64,000 nt of DNA from positions 188,001-252,000 of the forward strand of contig NMRA01000429.1 of NCBI GenBank assembly GCA_002633005.1, read 5' to 3'. The DNA is from Phoronis australis (Eukaryota; Phoronida; Phoronidae). Below the pieces are notes generated by a model. That model had not been told where the DNA came from and searched no databases. It saw nothing but the letters and a program-made list of their open reading frames with translations. A program made the translations under genes and the position numbers. Below, piece by piece: positions 25,441-64,000 of this stretch (its first letter is position 1; each line of letters opens with the position of its first letter).

Positions 25441-26813
25441 TCGAAATTGTCCTCATAAGCCCTGAAAATGGAATGCCCGTGGGTTTTTGTCTTGTCCGTC
25501 TGATGGCTTTCGCCAATGCGTGAGCAGAATAAGCGTGCATCAATGAAGTTAATCTATGATCCCCACTTCAGCTCATTTATTGTTTTTTGAAAATGCATTC
25601 GACCAATTTCTTTGAACAAAGTAGCCAAACACTTAAGACCAAAGTACAATTGTAATTTTGTTTTGAGCACCAAAGTATCAAAATCTTGTATCCGCTCAAC
25701 AGAGAAACGTAATTCTAACAATCCTTTGCAAAACACCACTGGCTGCAATAATCTATGAAACCAGGATGGTGTTTGATCTTAAACAATATTTGACAAAGAA
25801 TTCAATAAGAATCATTTTACAACTTTGTTGCGAAAAGTGTTCTTAAGTATTGGGTAACTTTATGTCACGCCAAACAAACCTGAGACACGTTCAAGAGGTT
25901 TCATTGGTTGGCTGAAAAGCGTTGGCAATGCTAGGCGCAAATGAATCAACTTTGGTAACAACTGAGACTTATAATAATCTTGTCAATGAGAATTAATGAG
26001 CTACAAGTCAAGGTCGATATTTCTCTTTCAATTCTGTTAATTTCTTCGTGGTAGCGCAGTTCGATACTTTCTGATTGATCAGCGCTAAAGATGAAACCCA
26101 AAAGGGTGAAGTGCGACGGTCGCCAAGAAAGAGTTTAAGATTTTAACAAAAAAGAGAAATACATTACTTCATTGCGCCAATTCACACAAAATGTGTATTT
26201 TCCATGCCACGTATTTGATGATTTATGGGATTGGTTAAATAGTTCAGCAGCGTTCAGTCGTCTAGACGGAGCACTTTGTCATATGTAAATAGCAAACATT
26301 TGAGTTTTTTGTTACTGTTAGCAATTCTAACAACTTATTACCAATTCCTGTCATTCCTGAACACAACAGACAACATCTCCGATCAAGAATAAATAACGTG
26401 AAAAAGCATCACCCGACGACACCCTCGGGCTTTATGAGGAAAATATGCAGAGGTGAACCTATGTTCAATAAGACCAATACGAGCGCCGCGATGTAACATG
26501 CAAACCCAATGAACTATACAGTGTACAGAACTGAAAAAATGACAAAAATTGTTAATACATTTCCAGGTCACAAAATCGAACACATATAGACACTCGCTCT
26601 CTTTAGTAATAAATGTGGTTGTTTTATATTGCTCCCACGCCATTTCCCAGAGCTATAGCTCGGAATGATGCTTCATGCAATCTTTGCAAACGTCACGTGA
26701 TAACCGACACGGATACACCGGCACGCGGCCGACAGAGATAAAAGTAATAAGGTTTAACCGTAAACAATTCTTCAAAACTCGAAAGAATAGATATTTAGCA
26801 AAGTATATGCACA

Positions 26814-27886
26814 TGGCTAAAATTTTAAAGGTCATTATTAATTAGTAAGTTCAGTGGTATCAAATGATTCAGATTCAGAAACGTTCTGGTGGTGGGATAG
26901 AATGTTAATCAAAAGTAACATATCAGTCGACGAGTTGACCAATTATTTTTGTTCATTGCGCAATGCTAGTCTTGTATTATGACTGTAGAAGAAAATTAGG
27001 ACAGCGAGGACATATTTCCACTTAAAAGGGATATTTCCGAACAAGAAATTGCTGAATCAGTTAAGAACATGCAAAGTGGCGAAAGTCCAGATGTAGACGG
27101 AATTCCAACAGAATTCTAAAAATTTTCAATGGACACAATTAAGGGCCGACTCTACAAACTGCTTAACTGCATAGATTCAAATGGTACTTTCCCAGGAAAA
27201 TGTTCAACTGGTATAATATCAATCTCATAAAAAATATAGCGTTCTGGGAGCATGAGAAGATAGTATTGGTAGAAGAACATGCTGGCTTCAGAGAAAAATA
27301 TTCATAGATAGATAACATTTTTATTGTTAACGGCTTGGTTGAGAAACATTTACCACAACAAAGATCAAAACCATGCCATTGCGCATTTGATTCGATTGTG
27401 TTTGAACAACTGTTGATAGTATGCATTCAACTGTAAATGTTAGAATGAAGACTGAATCAGAAATAACATGTCAAGCTTTGAGTGTAGACAAGTCAGGCAA
27501 CATTGTATGGAAAGCGTTCTCTTTGTTTATAAATGAACTTGTTATTGAATTGAAAATGGAAGGGGAGTGGTATTCAAGTTGACGCCGGCATTGAAATTTG
27601 TTTTATTATTATTTGCCGACGATGTTACTCTAGTTGGCTACTCTATTGCTGAGTTGCAGAGGCAATTGTTTGTAAACGTCCTGAAGTCAAACAGTTGTTT
27701 TTAAAAAAGATGTAAAATTGAAGAGAACCGAAAAATGGTATTACAGAAGTGTCGTGTTGAAAACTTGCTGTTACTATCAATATGTAGGGGTTGTATTTTC
27801 TAGTACAGTTGAATTACGTAATGAAAGACACTGGCACAAAAGGCAAGCACAGCAATGAGCTCGGTGAAACATCTTCTGTGTCAAAT
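26814..27886 (+). pseudogene. Dead LINE reverse transcriptase segment, copy 1
   Basis: Translations in broken frames show non-LTR reverse transcriptase signatures: a fingers-type segment (SPDVDGIPTEF, near 27080-27115) and the catalytic FADD box (near 27612-27626, LLLFADDVTL), then a QYVGVVFSS segment. Stop codons and frameshifts interrupt every frame, so it is not functional. The segment is repeated almost exactly from 27888. Confidence 0.8.
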
Positions 27887-27887
27887 N

Positions 27888-28963
27888 TGGCTAAAATTTT
27901 AAAGGTCATTATTAATTAGTAAGTTCAGTGGTATCAAATGATTCAGATTCAGAAACGTTCTGGTGGTGGGATAGAATGTTAATCAAAAGTAACATATCAG
28001 TCGACGAGTTGACCAATTATTTTTGTTCATTGCGCAATGCTAGTCTTGTATTATGACTGTAGAAGAAAATTAGGACAGCGAGGACATATTTCCACTTAAA
28101 AGGGATATTTCCGAACAAGAAATTGCTGAATCAGTTAAGAACATGCAAAGTGGCGAAAGTCCAGATGTAGACGGAATTCCAACAGAATTCTAAAAATTTT
28201 CAATGGACACAATTAAGGGCCGACTCTACAAACTGCTTAACTGCATAGATTCAAATGGTACTTTCCCAGGAAAATGTTCAACTGGTATAATATCAATCTC
28301 ATAAAAAATATAGCGTTCTGGGAGCATGAGAAGATAGTATTGGTAGAAGAACATGCTGGCTTCAGAGAAAAATATTCATAGATAGATAACATTTTTATTG
28401 TTAACGGCTTGGTTGAGAAACATTTACCACAATAAAGATCAAAACCATGCCATTGCGCATTTGATTCGATTGTGTTTGGACAACTGTTGATAGTATGCAT
28501 TCAACTGTAAATGTTAGAATGAAGACTGAATCAGGAATAACATGCCAAGCTTTGAGTGTAGACTAGTCAGGCAAGATTGTATGGAAAGCGTTCTCTTTGT
28601 TTATAAATGAACTTGCTATTGAATTGAAAATGGAAGGGGAGTGGTATTCAAGTTGACGCCGGCATTGAAATTTGTTTTATTATTATTTGCCGACGATGTT
28701 ACTCTATTTGGCTACTCTATTGCTGAGTTGCAGAGGCAATTGTTTGTAAACGTCCTGAAGTCAAACAGTTGTTTTTAAAAAAGGGGTAAAATTGAAGAGA
28801 ACCGAAAAATGGTATTACAGAAGTGTCGTGTTGAAAACTTGCTGTTACTATCAATATGTAGGGGTTGTATTTTCTAGTACAGTTGGATTACGTAATGCAA
28901 GACACTGGCACAAAAGGCAAGCACAGCAATATGAGCTCGGTGAAACATCTTCTGTGTCAAATG
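27888..28963 (+). pseudogene. Dead LINE reverse transcriptase segment, copy 2 (tandem duplicate)
   Basis: A near-identical repeat of 26814-27886 with roughly a dozen substitutions and a 2-base insertion. It carries the same stops and the same FADD box (near 28686-28697). One undetermined base (27887) marks the junction. Unlike copy 1 it continues into the downstream LINE sequence, so this copy is probably the contiguous one. Confidence 0.8.
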
Positions 28964-28985
28964 GGAGCTAATAGAAACGTAGTGT

Positions 28986-29225
28986 CAGAGGCGGATCTAC
29001 AGGGGGGGTTCAGGGGGTTTAAGCCCCCCCCCTCGGGACAGGATCAAAAATAAAAACTGGAAAAAAAAAATCGCCAGAAAAACGAAATTAGCTAATAAAA
29101 ATCCCAAAAAATCTTACACGGGAGGAGGGAAACCCTCTCGCGACCTTCCTTCTCCTCGGCGCTACGCGCCTCGGATTCTCTCGAATCCTAACCCCCCCTT
29201 TACTGAAATCGTAGATCTGCCACTG
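28986..29225. mobile_element. Miniature inverted-repeat transposon nested in the LINE
   Basis: The element runs from CAGAGGCGGATCTACAGGGG to CGTAGATCTGCCACTG, near-matching inverted ends followed inside by G-rich and C-rich stretches. AGTGT stands directly on both sides (28981-28985 and 29226-29230), a target-site duplication. The CAG-TGGCGGATC style of terminus is common among hAT-like non-autonomous elements, although those usually make 8-bp duplications. Confidence 0.7.
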
Positions 29226-30042
29226 AGTGTTAGCCTTTACGTTGTTGAATACAAAAATAACAGGCATAATGTACTAGAATTTGTTGGTTTCGGTCACGTA
29301 TCCGTATGGCAGAGAATACAGGCAAGGAGTTTAGCCTTGTCCTGCGAAAAGTATTTATGTGGAGCGCTGACGCAGCAGCAGATATTTTATTTATCAAATA
29401 TTAGATGTTCATCTCTCAAATTAAAAATCGAAAATGGCAGAAGAGTTTGTATTCCCAGAAGTGAAAGGATTTGTAACATTTGTAATACTTGAGAGATTGA
29501 GACAGAAGCGCGTGTTATGTTACGTTGTCCAACCTCGGCAGGTTTAAAATATATAGGTTCATGCTACATTGCCACGATAGAAACAACGACGTCCAGGTCT
29601 CTTTAAAACTTGAGAGCAGTAAACACTTTAAAACATGTCAATATATGTAGATATATACAAAGTGGAACGATACTCAGAAGCGAAATGTTGACTCTTTAAT
29701 GGCTTAGCACGCGCGTGTAAAGTTTGTATATGATATTAGGAACTGTGGGCCGATGGCCTCTTAACTTCTATAAAGTTAGAGTTACAATTGATTAGTTACA
29801 CTAGCTTTAGACAATTCTCGTTAACATATTGACCAGTAATTTGAGGAAAGACAACGAGTGAGCATCGGTCTTTCCATGTTAATTTCTTATTCTTTAATGA
29901 TTATTTAAATATTGTCTTTTTGTAATTATGTTAGTTTGTATTACTGTATCTACGATTTTACTGAGGGCACCCATGGAAAGCAGTGTGAACTGATGGGGCA
30001 ACCCTCATTTTAAATATTAGATAAATAAATAATAATAATAAA
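29226..30042 (+). pseudogene. LINE C-terminal region and 3' tail
   Basis: The frame from about 29226 reads VSLYVVEYKNN, later CNICNT followed by a stop and EIETEARVMLRCP. This is the Cys-containing C-terminal region seen downstream of the reverse transcriptase in many LINEs. Non-coding sequence follows and ends in an (AAT/AAATA)n tail at about 30020-30042, as non-LTR elements do. It is the continuation of the copy that begins before the nested element. Confidence 0.65.
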
Positions 30043-31482
30043 TCATAGTCCACAGGAAATGCAAGGGAAGATCGCGACCGCAACGAGCCAGGACAGAATT
30101 ATAAATTTCTGTGTCATATTTCATCATTGGATTAGTGACAGTTCCCATCGATACAAATATTTACGTACACGTATTCTGTATTCTTATTTCTTGCTCAAGG
30201 TACAGTGTTAATTCCGTTTCTCGACTGTAAGATTATAATTAATTGTTTAAAACTTCTACTTATGAAATAGAAAATTGCTATTCACGACAACGCAAAACGC
30301 GTCAAAATTAGAAACAGTAACTTTTAAGTAAATTTAAGCTTCAGTTATTATTACAAATTAAATTTGCAGCTGTGGTTCATAATAGGCGTGGAATCGATTC
30401 CACGGTCGCATCTCTCAATTATGATCCCCGGAAACTCAGTTCCGGACAAGCAAACACCAAACCCACGGAACAATTCCCTAGACATGTGGCAATAAACACA
30501 AACGGACCGAAATGTTCCATATCCGGTGACTGTACTTAATACCTAGAGAACAGATTGATGATAAATCCCCCGTCATCCACCTTGTCTCTAGAAAATTCGT
30601 ATGCTGTGAAGAAAGCAACTTTTCGCAATTCCTTGTCTTCTATATACCTGTAAAAAGGTTATTATAACACGCATGCATGCCACGGGAGTGCTTTTTATTT
30701 CCGGCTAATTGAATACACGTCTGCTAACTTGCGCTGTGAAAACTACAAACCATTACCCGTGTGTTTTTCAATTTTTACTAGGATTTTTTCCTGTGGGACA
30801 CGAATTTGCCGGTATTCTGAGTTCCACCAAGTTTCCCTGGATTAATACCGGAAAAAACTATTCCGACCTACGTGATTTGTTGTTTCAAAATGAAATTCCC
30901 GTCGTTATATGTATCATAAAACCACTGATGTTGGCGTAGTACTGCACTGACTCTGTAGTGTCAGTGTGAGTCAATAGGGGTGACATAACTTTCCGGTATT
31001 TATAAATCCGTTAGAGATACGGCTGTTTGTGGAATTAACCCCGTGTACTTTTTTCCAGAAATATTTCTGGGATTCCAAAATATATGAGAACAGCAAAAAT
31101 AAAATGAAATCGATACGCTCACATCACAATTCGAAGGCGCGAATTGCCAGGCACTCGCGCCACACCAGATACGCACTTCAAGTAACACCCCCGGATCTAA
31201 ATCAATAGGACGGCGTTACGGCAATGGTAATCACAATCCACAGCGCGTATACTATACTTGAACGCAGCATTGCTGGTTTTTCATTACTAGCTAATCATTC
31301 ATCGAACAGTATTGTTAAGAGCACAGTCAGGCGCTCACACGAACAAACGGGACCAGTTTAAATCACTTGTTGTTGGATTGAACAAACACGTGGTTTGCGA
31401 GGTCAAAGACCAACGAAGCAGATCTCGCTCCAGCGAAAATTCTTAGTTGTTCGTTTCCGCTGATCTCGAACGCGAAACAGCC
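30043..31482. promoter_or_regulatory. 5' flank of the SLC22-like gene
   Basis: The 1.4 kb upstream of the transporter start. I see no coding exon or repeat family here. The promoter and 5' UTR must lie in or overlap the last few hundred bases, but no convincing TATA or initiator can be assigned by eye. Confidence 0.35.
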
Positions 31483-57261
<25,779 letters not shown>

Positions 57262-58570
57262 ACACTCATTTTTATTTGCAACATTTCATTAAGAGTAGAC
57301 CTACACACTGCGTGTTTCAATCAGCGTTTCAATGGAATAGCCCCGTCCCGGATTATAACAACATCACTACTTAAATTCCTTGATGTCTACCCACTATGCA
57401 TCACATTGCGATGTTGGCACTGGGGAATTAGAAAATCTGGATAATAACCCTGATTGCAGGGTACGTATCGTTCTTTGGTCTTCGTTCAATTTAAGGTTCA
57501 TGACAGGTCGACTACACAACGCATTTTGTTAACCTCACGAAAAAGAAGAGATGAATTTGGGACGGAGCTATTATTTTACATTCTTACATCATTTACCAAT
57601 TGCTTGGTGTTTAAAGTTATAATCAAAACAGCACTCGCTGTACGATGAGAACTATGCATGCGTGGACACAAAACAGATTTTAGGTAAGACGCCAAATCAT
57701 CATCGTTTCATCATCACTGATGTTAGTAAACCAATGTCTCGTGTAGAACTATTGACTGTGATATCATATTTGCCCATCGTAACTATTTGACCGTCACCTC
57801 AGGGTGTAATAGGATTTTCACAATTCATGATCAAAGTAGTCCAAAGCAGTAAGAATATATTTCATGAGCTGTGCATGCTGCCTAAAGTCAGCATCGTTAT
57901 CAGCTCTTTAACTTCAAAGTCATCGGAAACGCGTTTGTTTCAAATGAAAAATTACAGGTATTTACAGTCTGGGGTTTTATTTAGTTAAGTCTTTTTGTGT
58001 ACCAATTCGTCTTGAGATTATTTTATCAAAATAGCTTAAGGTGTGTTCAGATTAACTTGTTTGCCTTCACAGCACTTTCTGTTACACCGGAGTAGCCTTG
58101 AGTGAACTGGTTGCATTTCACAATTATATCCTATTGGATCTTAGATGACGCACACACACTAGTTTTTGTTGAAAGACCAATGTTTCCCCGCAATCTGTGG
58201 CAAGAGAAACACCAGTCTCTTCGCAGTTATCTACAACACACGCCTTTATATACTTTTATTGCACCACAAGTATGAAACATTACAATAATGGTACAGAGAA
58301 TTAGCCCAGAAAACGAATCATCACATCGGGCTTAATATACATAGCGGTAAATTATTTAATAAAATATAATAATATTTTGTGTTTAAATAAATTAGATGAA
58401 CCTCTCTCCGTTGTTTGACTCCGTCAAGGCTCGTAGCACTACACTGTATTTTGTGTGACGTTGTAGTCTTCTCTAGGCGACTGTGAATGCCAACTTTCAT
58501 TTTGTTTGTTATTTTTGCGTGTTAGGTGTGATTATTTGCAATCCGCAATAAATTTGTCATAAAGTTCAAC
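57262..58570 (+). other. Probable 3' UTR of the SLC22-like gene
   Basis: Non-coding sequence after the TAG at 57259-57261. AATAAA at 58547-58552, followed by TTGTGTTATTG, is the best end signal by eye; AATAAA-like sequences near 58367 and 58386 are alternatives. Confidence 0.4.
58547..58552 (+). promoter_or_regulatory. Candidate polyadenylation signal of the SLC22-like gene
   Basis: AATAAA on the coding strand, with a GT/T-rich stretch about 20-35 bases downstream, about 1.3 kb after the stop codon. Confidence 0.4.
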
Positions 58571-58667
58571 TCGTCTTGGTCTTGTGTTATTGCCATTCTA
58601 GGCGCTATCCCTCTTGTCATTTAATGCCCTGCTTACGTTTACCTTTATATTTTGCCAACGAGGTTTT

Positions 58668-58743
<76 letters not shown>

Positions 58744-58754
58744 TAGTAGTAGTA
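58668..58754. repeat. (GTA)n / (TAG)n triplet microsatellite
   Basis: Roughly 28 triplet repeats with one TGG interruption. It is the longest triplet tract in the window. Confidence 0.95.
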
Positions 58755-61700
58755 TTTATTTATTATAGTGGCAAGTGCAATTAAATCAAACAGTTATAGG
58801 TATAACATTCGTGAGAAAGATAGGTACTCATTGCCGCTGAGTTATAACAGCAATTAACTTATTTACACAAACGTTAGTTTTCCAAGCTCTGTGCTGCGAA
58901 CTATAGATACTAATTAGGCACCCCAGAAAGATAAAAAATATCATTCATCCCAAAAATCATCTCATCATTATCGACCGTAACTTGACAAAGACACGTTTTA
59001 CCCACAGACTGTCATCCACAAACTGAGAAAATTGTCGACGTCCCAGACCGGAGCTTGGCGAGCGGACAAAATGAAACGCTTCCAAGCCGCCGTCGGTACT
59101 AGGACTGAAACTTACCTAATGAACTCATTGTTTTTTATAGAAAAAGCATTTCATTACTTATTATAATCTTACGTTTTCGAAAGGCGAAACACAAAGCGGC
59201 ACAGAGTATTCTCGTCAAAGCAAGACTTGTCGAAGTGATCGCTGAATAGCAAGTAATTCCGAATCATGGCATCCTCGCCGGAATTATCCAATACTATTGA
59301 CGTCACTCACAAACTCGTGCCATATCCTGGCGAATGTCACACCCGATACAAACACAGCGCCTCACCATAGCAAACAGTTTTTAAAATAAAGCGAAAATGT
59401 GAACACAGACAGCAGAATATGTTTACCAAAAGGAAAAACGGATCTCACGCAATCTGTCGTTCAGGCTCTTACGACACACGGGATAGGGAATAACACGCTA
59501 GCGGTTATTTAGAGCACTGTAACAGCATCATCTACATTGTGGATACCAAAATCTCACTTCCTACTCGAAAGAGGTGTTCTGTAATAACGTGTTTCGTGGA
59601 TGCATGTGGCAAGTTGCTATGATATTAATGATAACGATATGATGTACTTAAAGTCATATGATCCGTGTTAAAGACACCGTGAATCTGCATAAAAACCGTT
59701 GAAACATACTCTCTGATACTTAATTAGAACTTTTCGTAAGTATGAGGTCGATCTATTGCCTGTACATATTTTTCTTTTATTTTTATTTTCTTTATATCTG
59801 CGTGATCAAAACAAACGAATGTTACCCAACTTTGACCTTTTGGCAACTCAAGACAAATAGTCAGTTGTTTCCGGTAATGTTTCGAAGCAGAGAAGTTTGC
59901 CATAGTTAGGTGATTTCTTCGTTCCATGAACATTTCGAAGACGATATTGCTCCCTGTAGGAGATGAACAGTCTAACTACTACACTTAGAATTAAATGAAA
60001 CCATTACCTGGGGGAAATTACGTACTGAATTTGATAGTAAGTGTTGTGATGGAGTCGAGCAAAATCTGACAAGTTAACACAGGAACTAAACTTAATTGGT
60101 CTAAAAACAGTTAGAACAGAGAAGTTCCAAATAGAGGTACACTAACACTTTTGTGTATCCTATGGAATGTATTGTTCAATGTTATCCATGTACTGCTCAT
60201 ATTGGCATTTTGTGTGTTAGTCATGGTTTTAAAGGATCATTGTAGTGTGCAACACCGCTGCACCAGCAACTAACAACACTATTCAAGTAGCAGTGACAAC
60301 ATGATTAGAGTACTGAGCCATGTGCAGAGGAATGGGCTTAGGTGGCAATTGATGTTCGGTCTCTTCACATGCAGGTATGCTTTGAATTCAAGGCAAGAAA
60401 CACTTTCTTAACACAACAGAATCGGTTTCTACATAACTTTTGTGTTATCAAGTCCCTCTTGTTGTTTTTTTCATCAGTAATCACACAAGTTTAATAGGAA
60501 ACAAAACTGAAAACCTGTAATAAAATAAATTTGCTAGGTATCACTAAAAATATGCCACATGAAATACTGAAAATTATACTGACTCAAATCTTCATTACAA
60601 ATGGATCACTGGCTTTTTGAAGAACAACACCAGTTTGCAGCAATGCTGACACCAACAAGAATGTTGTTGAAAACAACAATCCCCTTCATGTTGAGGTCAT
60701 GTTTAAACTGCAACTCAAAAATAACGTGGCTTGTTTTTTCAAGCCTCACATATCTGAGGATTAGGGGGTTGTATTCAACTTGATGTGTCCATGCTCACTG
60801 GTTGATAATGAGTATCACCAGCTGTGATTGTCACCATGGTGTACCTGTGGAAGTGTCCACCACAGTGAAAAGATCTACAAGAAGCAACCTGTTACCTGTA
60901 ATTACTCATGCTCTGAGTATTTCTTTATAAAGACAATTTTGTAAATCCAGTTAAGTACCCTCACTATGCACACGCGACTGTGAAAGAAAGCACTGCTGGT
61001 ATGACGTTTGGAATAACCTTTTATCAGTTTGCTTCCAAAGCTCTGGCTATCCCCTGCAACATCCTAGATCCACATGTGTGTAGTCTGTGTCGGAGTATTG
61101 TTTCACTTCATAATTGTGTTTTGTGTTGTGGAATCTGTAACAGTTAGCAATACATGTAGGTACAGCTGCCTAAAATTGAATTGTGACTAACCTAGTCATT
61201 TTTTGTTATGTGTCAATTGAACAGTCAATAGGCTTTGATAATTACAAAAACAAATTTGCACAGGAAGAGAGTTTGCTATTTATTTATGTTTAGCACTGTA
61301 TGCAGTCCTTGTTATCCATTTAGCTAAACAAGCTACTGCTTGGGACCTACGCAAAATATGATCCACATCTCGTCCTCGCGGGAGTGATTCAAAATTTGTT
61401 GCAACCTGGGAATCCACTAACCTAAAAAGATAAGTTTGCGGCCTTGCATGAAACAAGGGCTCCTGTTTCGTCACTTTAGGAGCCTCTCGAAAGTGGTGGC
61501 GACCGCGGAGGGAGAGGGGCAGTACGATAATTGTTTCGACGGAATTCAAATACTAGCGCCCCAGGGGTCTGTTTCATAAAAAGTGTCTTAAGACAGAAAT
61601 TTGGTCTTGCAATCCACATAAATGTTTCAGACAAATATTTAAAACTCAATTTAGCAAACAAATAAATTTTCTGAAAACATACTCATAATTGTTAACTAGT

Positions 61701-62640
61701 GAGAAAATTTGTACAAATTATTTCCAGGCTATTATGTAATAATGATTATAGGACTAAACCTTTACTTGGCAATTGTAAGTGCAAACATTATAATTACGGC
61801 CCTGACTGTACGCCTCCAACATGAATATTCATTTAAGACTGTCTATGCATTACTGGTAGGTTCGTAATAAGGTCCGGTTTTAGGCAAACTAAACAAACAC
61901 AATAAAACACATTCATTGTTCGAGTTATGTTTAGTGATTGTCTGAAATTTAAGTATAAATAGCAAAACAGCCATAATTTTTGGTCTGGCAGTTCATTATG
62001 TTTGAGACCATGTCAGGTGAATGAAATGGCATGCTGTCAATATATAGAGACTATCTCAAGAAGTAACGAATTGCTAGGAATTTTCAAGCCCAAAATTCAC
62101 TCCTATTTTCATCAAAGAACAATTCGAGATCAATTTCATACCAATGATACATGGTCTAAATGGAAAAAATTGGTTTTCGTGACAAAAGACACGTTTATAT
62201 CTACTTTAAATTCTAATACAGCATAGATTCTTTACAAGAGCAGACACAAACCTTTGATGCAGATTGTGAGGATGCAGGTGACAAAGAAGATAAGGACAAG
62301 GGTGAACAACAGCTCTGAATCCCTGCAAGACGACAATAGTGGCATTTGTAAGAAGACACTCAGTTTAAAATTCATTCTGAGGCCTCTATACTGAAAACTC
62401 AGAGCTGCATCAATGAATCAAAAACAGTGACAATGAATCGACTGATGGAATCATACTGACAAAAGCGAATTTAAGGGAAGCGAGGGGCTCACGTCCCATT
62501 GTGGACTTGGAAGGGTAACTAAGCAAAATACTGGCTTACATTTATTGACGAGTCTTTGAGTTAATTTGCCACGCAGGAAATGATTGAACATGATAGTTCC
62601 TATGAAAAGTGTAATATAAATTACCCATCTGATCTTAATA
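58755..62640. other. Intergenic region between the transporter and the right-hand LINE
   Basis: I see no exon of a recognised family. The minus-strand frame 61280-61549 (89 codons) and the plus-strand frame 62002-62226 are protein-like but unrecognised and unsupported. A CTTAAGAC-type arm lies at 61565-61610. Confidence 0.45.
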
Positions 62641-62647
62641 CTGATTT

Positions 62648-63895
62648 TTGCCTTCTGAAATGTATGAGGCCATAGAACAATTGCCTAATGGCAAGGCTGG
62701 GGGTTATGATGGTGTGATTTTTGAAATGCTGAAGTGCACTGAGGTAACGATAGTGCCAGTCTTGCAGTTATTTAATGCAATTTTTGATTCTGGGTATTAT
62801 CCCCAGACATGGTGTGACGCAGTGCTTATTCCAGTACATAAACAAGGTAATATCAATAATGAAAATAACTATAAAGGTATTTCTCTGTTGTTTGCTTTGG
62901 GAAAACTTTTTACCAACTTTTAAACAATCGTCTTTATTACTGGGCTGAAAATAATGATAAACTTTATGAGTCTCAAGCTGGGTTTAGAAAAGGCTACTCT
63001 ACGATTGACCAAGTGTTTACACTTCAAGCTATGTGCCACAAGTATTTGAGTCGGCAGGGTGGTAGATTTTACTGTGCCTTTGTAGATTTCTCGAAGGCAG
63101 TTGATCGAATCCCATATAATTTACTCTTCCATAGATTGAAAAACATTGATGTGCACGGTAAAATTTTCAACATAATCCGCTCTAAGCATATTAAATTGCG
63201 CACTTGTGTGAAAACTGATGATGGTCTTACAGAGCGATTTGGTTGTACTGTTGGCACTCGCCAGGGTTGCATGATCAGCCCATTATTATTTGTGTTGAAT
63301 TTCTGGATCAAATGAGCGCAAAAAATAATATTAATAGCACATATCTCAGCGAACAAGTGTCAAGAGTTAACTCCCTGCTGGTGTTATGTTCCTCTACCGC
63401 CATCAACTTACAACGTATGCTAAATTGTTTGTCAGAGTTTTGCGAATAATTGGGCATGCAAGTTAACTTGAAGAAAACTAAAGTGGCCGTTTTCAGAAAT
63501 GGCGGTCCCCTTAGACGATGTGAGAAATGGTTTTACAATGGAAAATTGGTCGATGTGGTGTCTCACTACAAATACCTTGGACTACTTATTACTCCAAAAG
63601 TTTCGTGGACCAAAGCCTTACCTTGTCAAGCAAATAAAGCTTCCTCCGCAATTTGTAAATTAAAGCGAAGATGTCGTGATCTACCCCCGTCAATAGCCTT
63701 TCACCTGTTCGATAAAATGGTTTACCGCTGTCTGTGTTACGGCGCTGAGATATGGGGCTTTAAGGAATATGAACAATTGGAAAATGTACATATCAAGTTT
63801 TGTGAACGCATTTTAGGAGTAGGTAATGTTGTTGCCCATTGTTTACTAAATATTTTATATCCTGTATGAAATACTGGTTCAAAATACTGTAGATG
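62648..63895 (+). pseudogene. Dead non-LTR retrotransposon (LINE) reverse transcriptase
   Basis: Three open segments (62648-62923, about 62920-63315, 63450-63869) carry reverse transcriptase blocks in order: PNGKAGGYDG, VLIPVHKQGNINNENNYKGI, SQAGFRKGYSTIDQ, the first catalytic box FVDFSKAVDRIPYN, GTRQGCMISPLLF, then thumb-type text VNLKKTKVAVF and HYKYLGLLI. The second catalytic box (YADD/FADD), expected near 63380, is absent: the text there is SLLVLCSSTAINLQRML. A frameshift near 62920 and stops at about 63313 and 63447 also break it. The sequence resembles CR1/L2/RTE-type elements; the clade is not certain. The element runs out of the window on the right. Confidence 0.85.
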
Positions 63896-64000
63896 CCTGG
63901 TAATCGTGGGGTAAAGGCTGCATATGATATGCTTTTTCAGCCAGACCTGATCTGAAGATCTTCCTATAATTGGGGAAGTTTTGTACGGAAACTTCTGTTT

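Noticed and set aside
27163-28500. Two nearly identical 87-codon minus-strand frames
   Set aside because: They are antisense to the dead LINE reverse transcriptase and appear twice only because of the tandem duplication.

Overview
This window is animal (metazoan) nuclear DNA. It has spliced genes with long repeat-filled introns, non-LTR retrotransposons, many short inverted-repeat elements and microsatellites, and no operons or bacterial signals. The two gene families and the repeat content suggest a marine invertebrate, but the sequence alone does not settle the phylum.

Two protein-coding genes can be reconstructed exon by exon, both on the + strand and with a continuous reading frame. Gene 1 (408-17271, 5' end outside the window) encodes the C-terminal 582 residues of a VWA7/hemicentin-type protein: the second half of a von Willebrand A domain, a run of beta-rich extracellular segments, a Ser/Thr-rich stalk, one transmembrane helix and a short basic tail. 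Two of its introns use GC-AG splice sites. Gene 2 (31483-57261, complete) encodes a 587-residue SLC22-type organic ion transporter with the usual family landmarks: a glycosylated first extracellular loop, WNLVCDS, GDLSDRFGRR, PSPRWLL and an LPET box. I see no functional link between the two genes beyond both being plasma-membrane proteins.

Layout: 1-17271 gene 1; about 17272-31482 intergenic, with a GTAGTGTACGTACCCC motif cluster (20.9-22.5 kb), inverted C-rich repeats (24.4-25.4 kb) and a dead LINE whose reverse transcriptase part is tandemly duplicated across a one-base gap (26.8-30.0 kb); 31483-57261 gene 2, with a 7.1 kb first intron and a 9.1 kb third intron full of miniature elements; 57262-64000 gene 2 3' UTR, a triplet microsatellite and a second dead LINE at the right edge.

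The most unusual content is repetitive: (a) a 508-bp element with 137-bp perfect terminal inverted repeats, a GAATCA target duplication and an internal minisatellite of palindromic units; (b) a family of about 70-bp palindromes bounded by CATGGGCGGCGCA, often in head-to-tail pairs; (c) several further miniature inverted-repeat families with two to five copies each in this one window. Single N characters sit in poly-G runs or at a duplication junction and probably mark assembly uncertainty.
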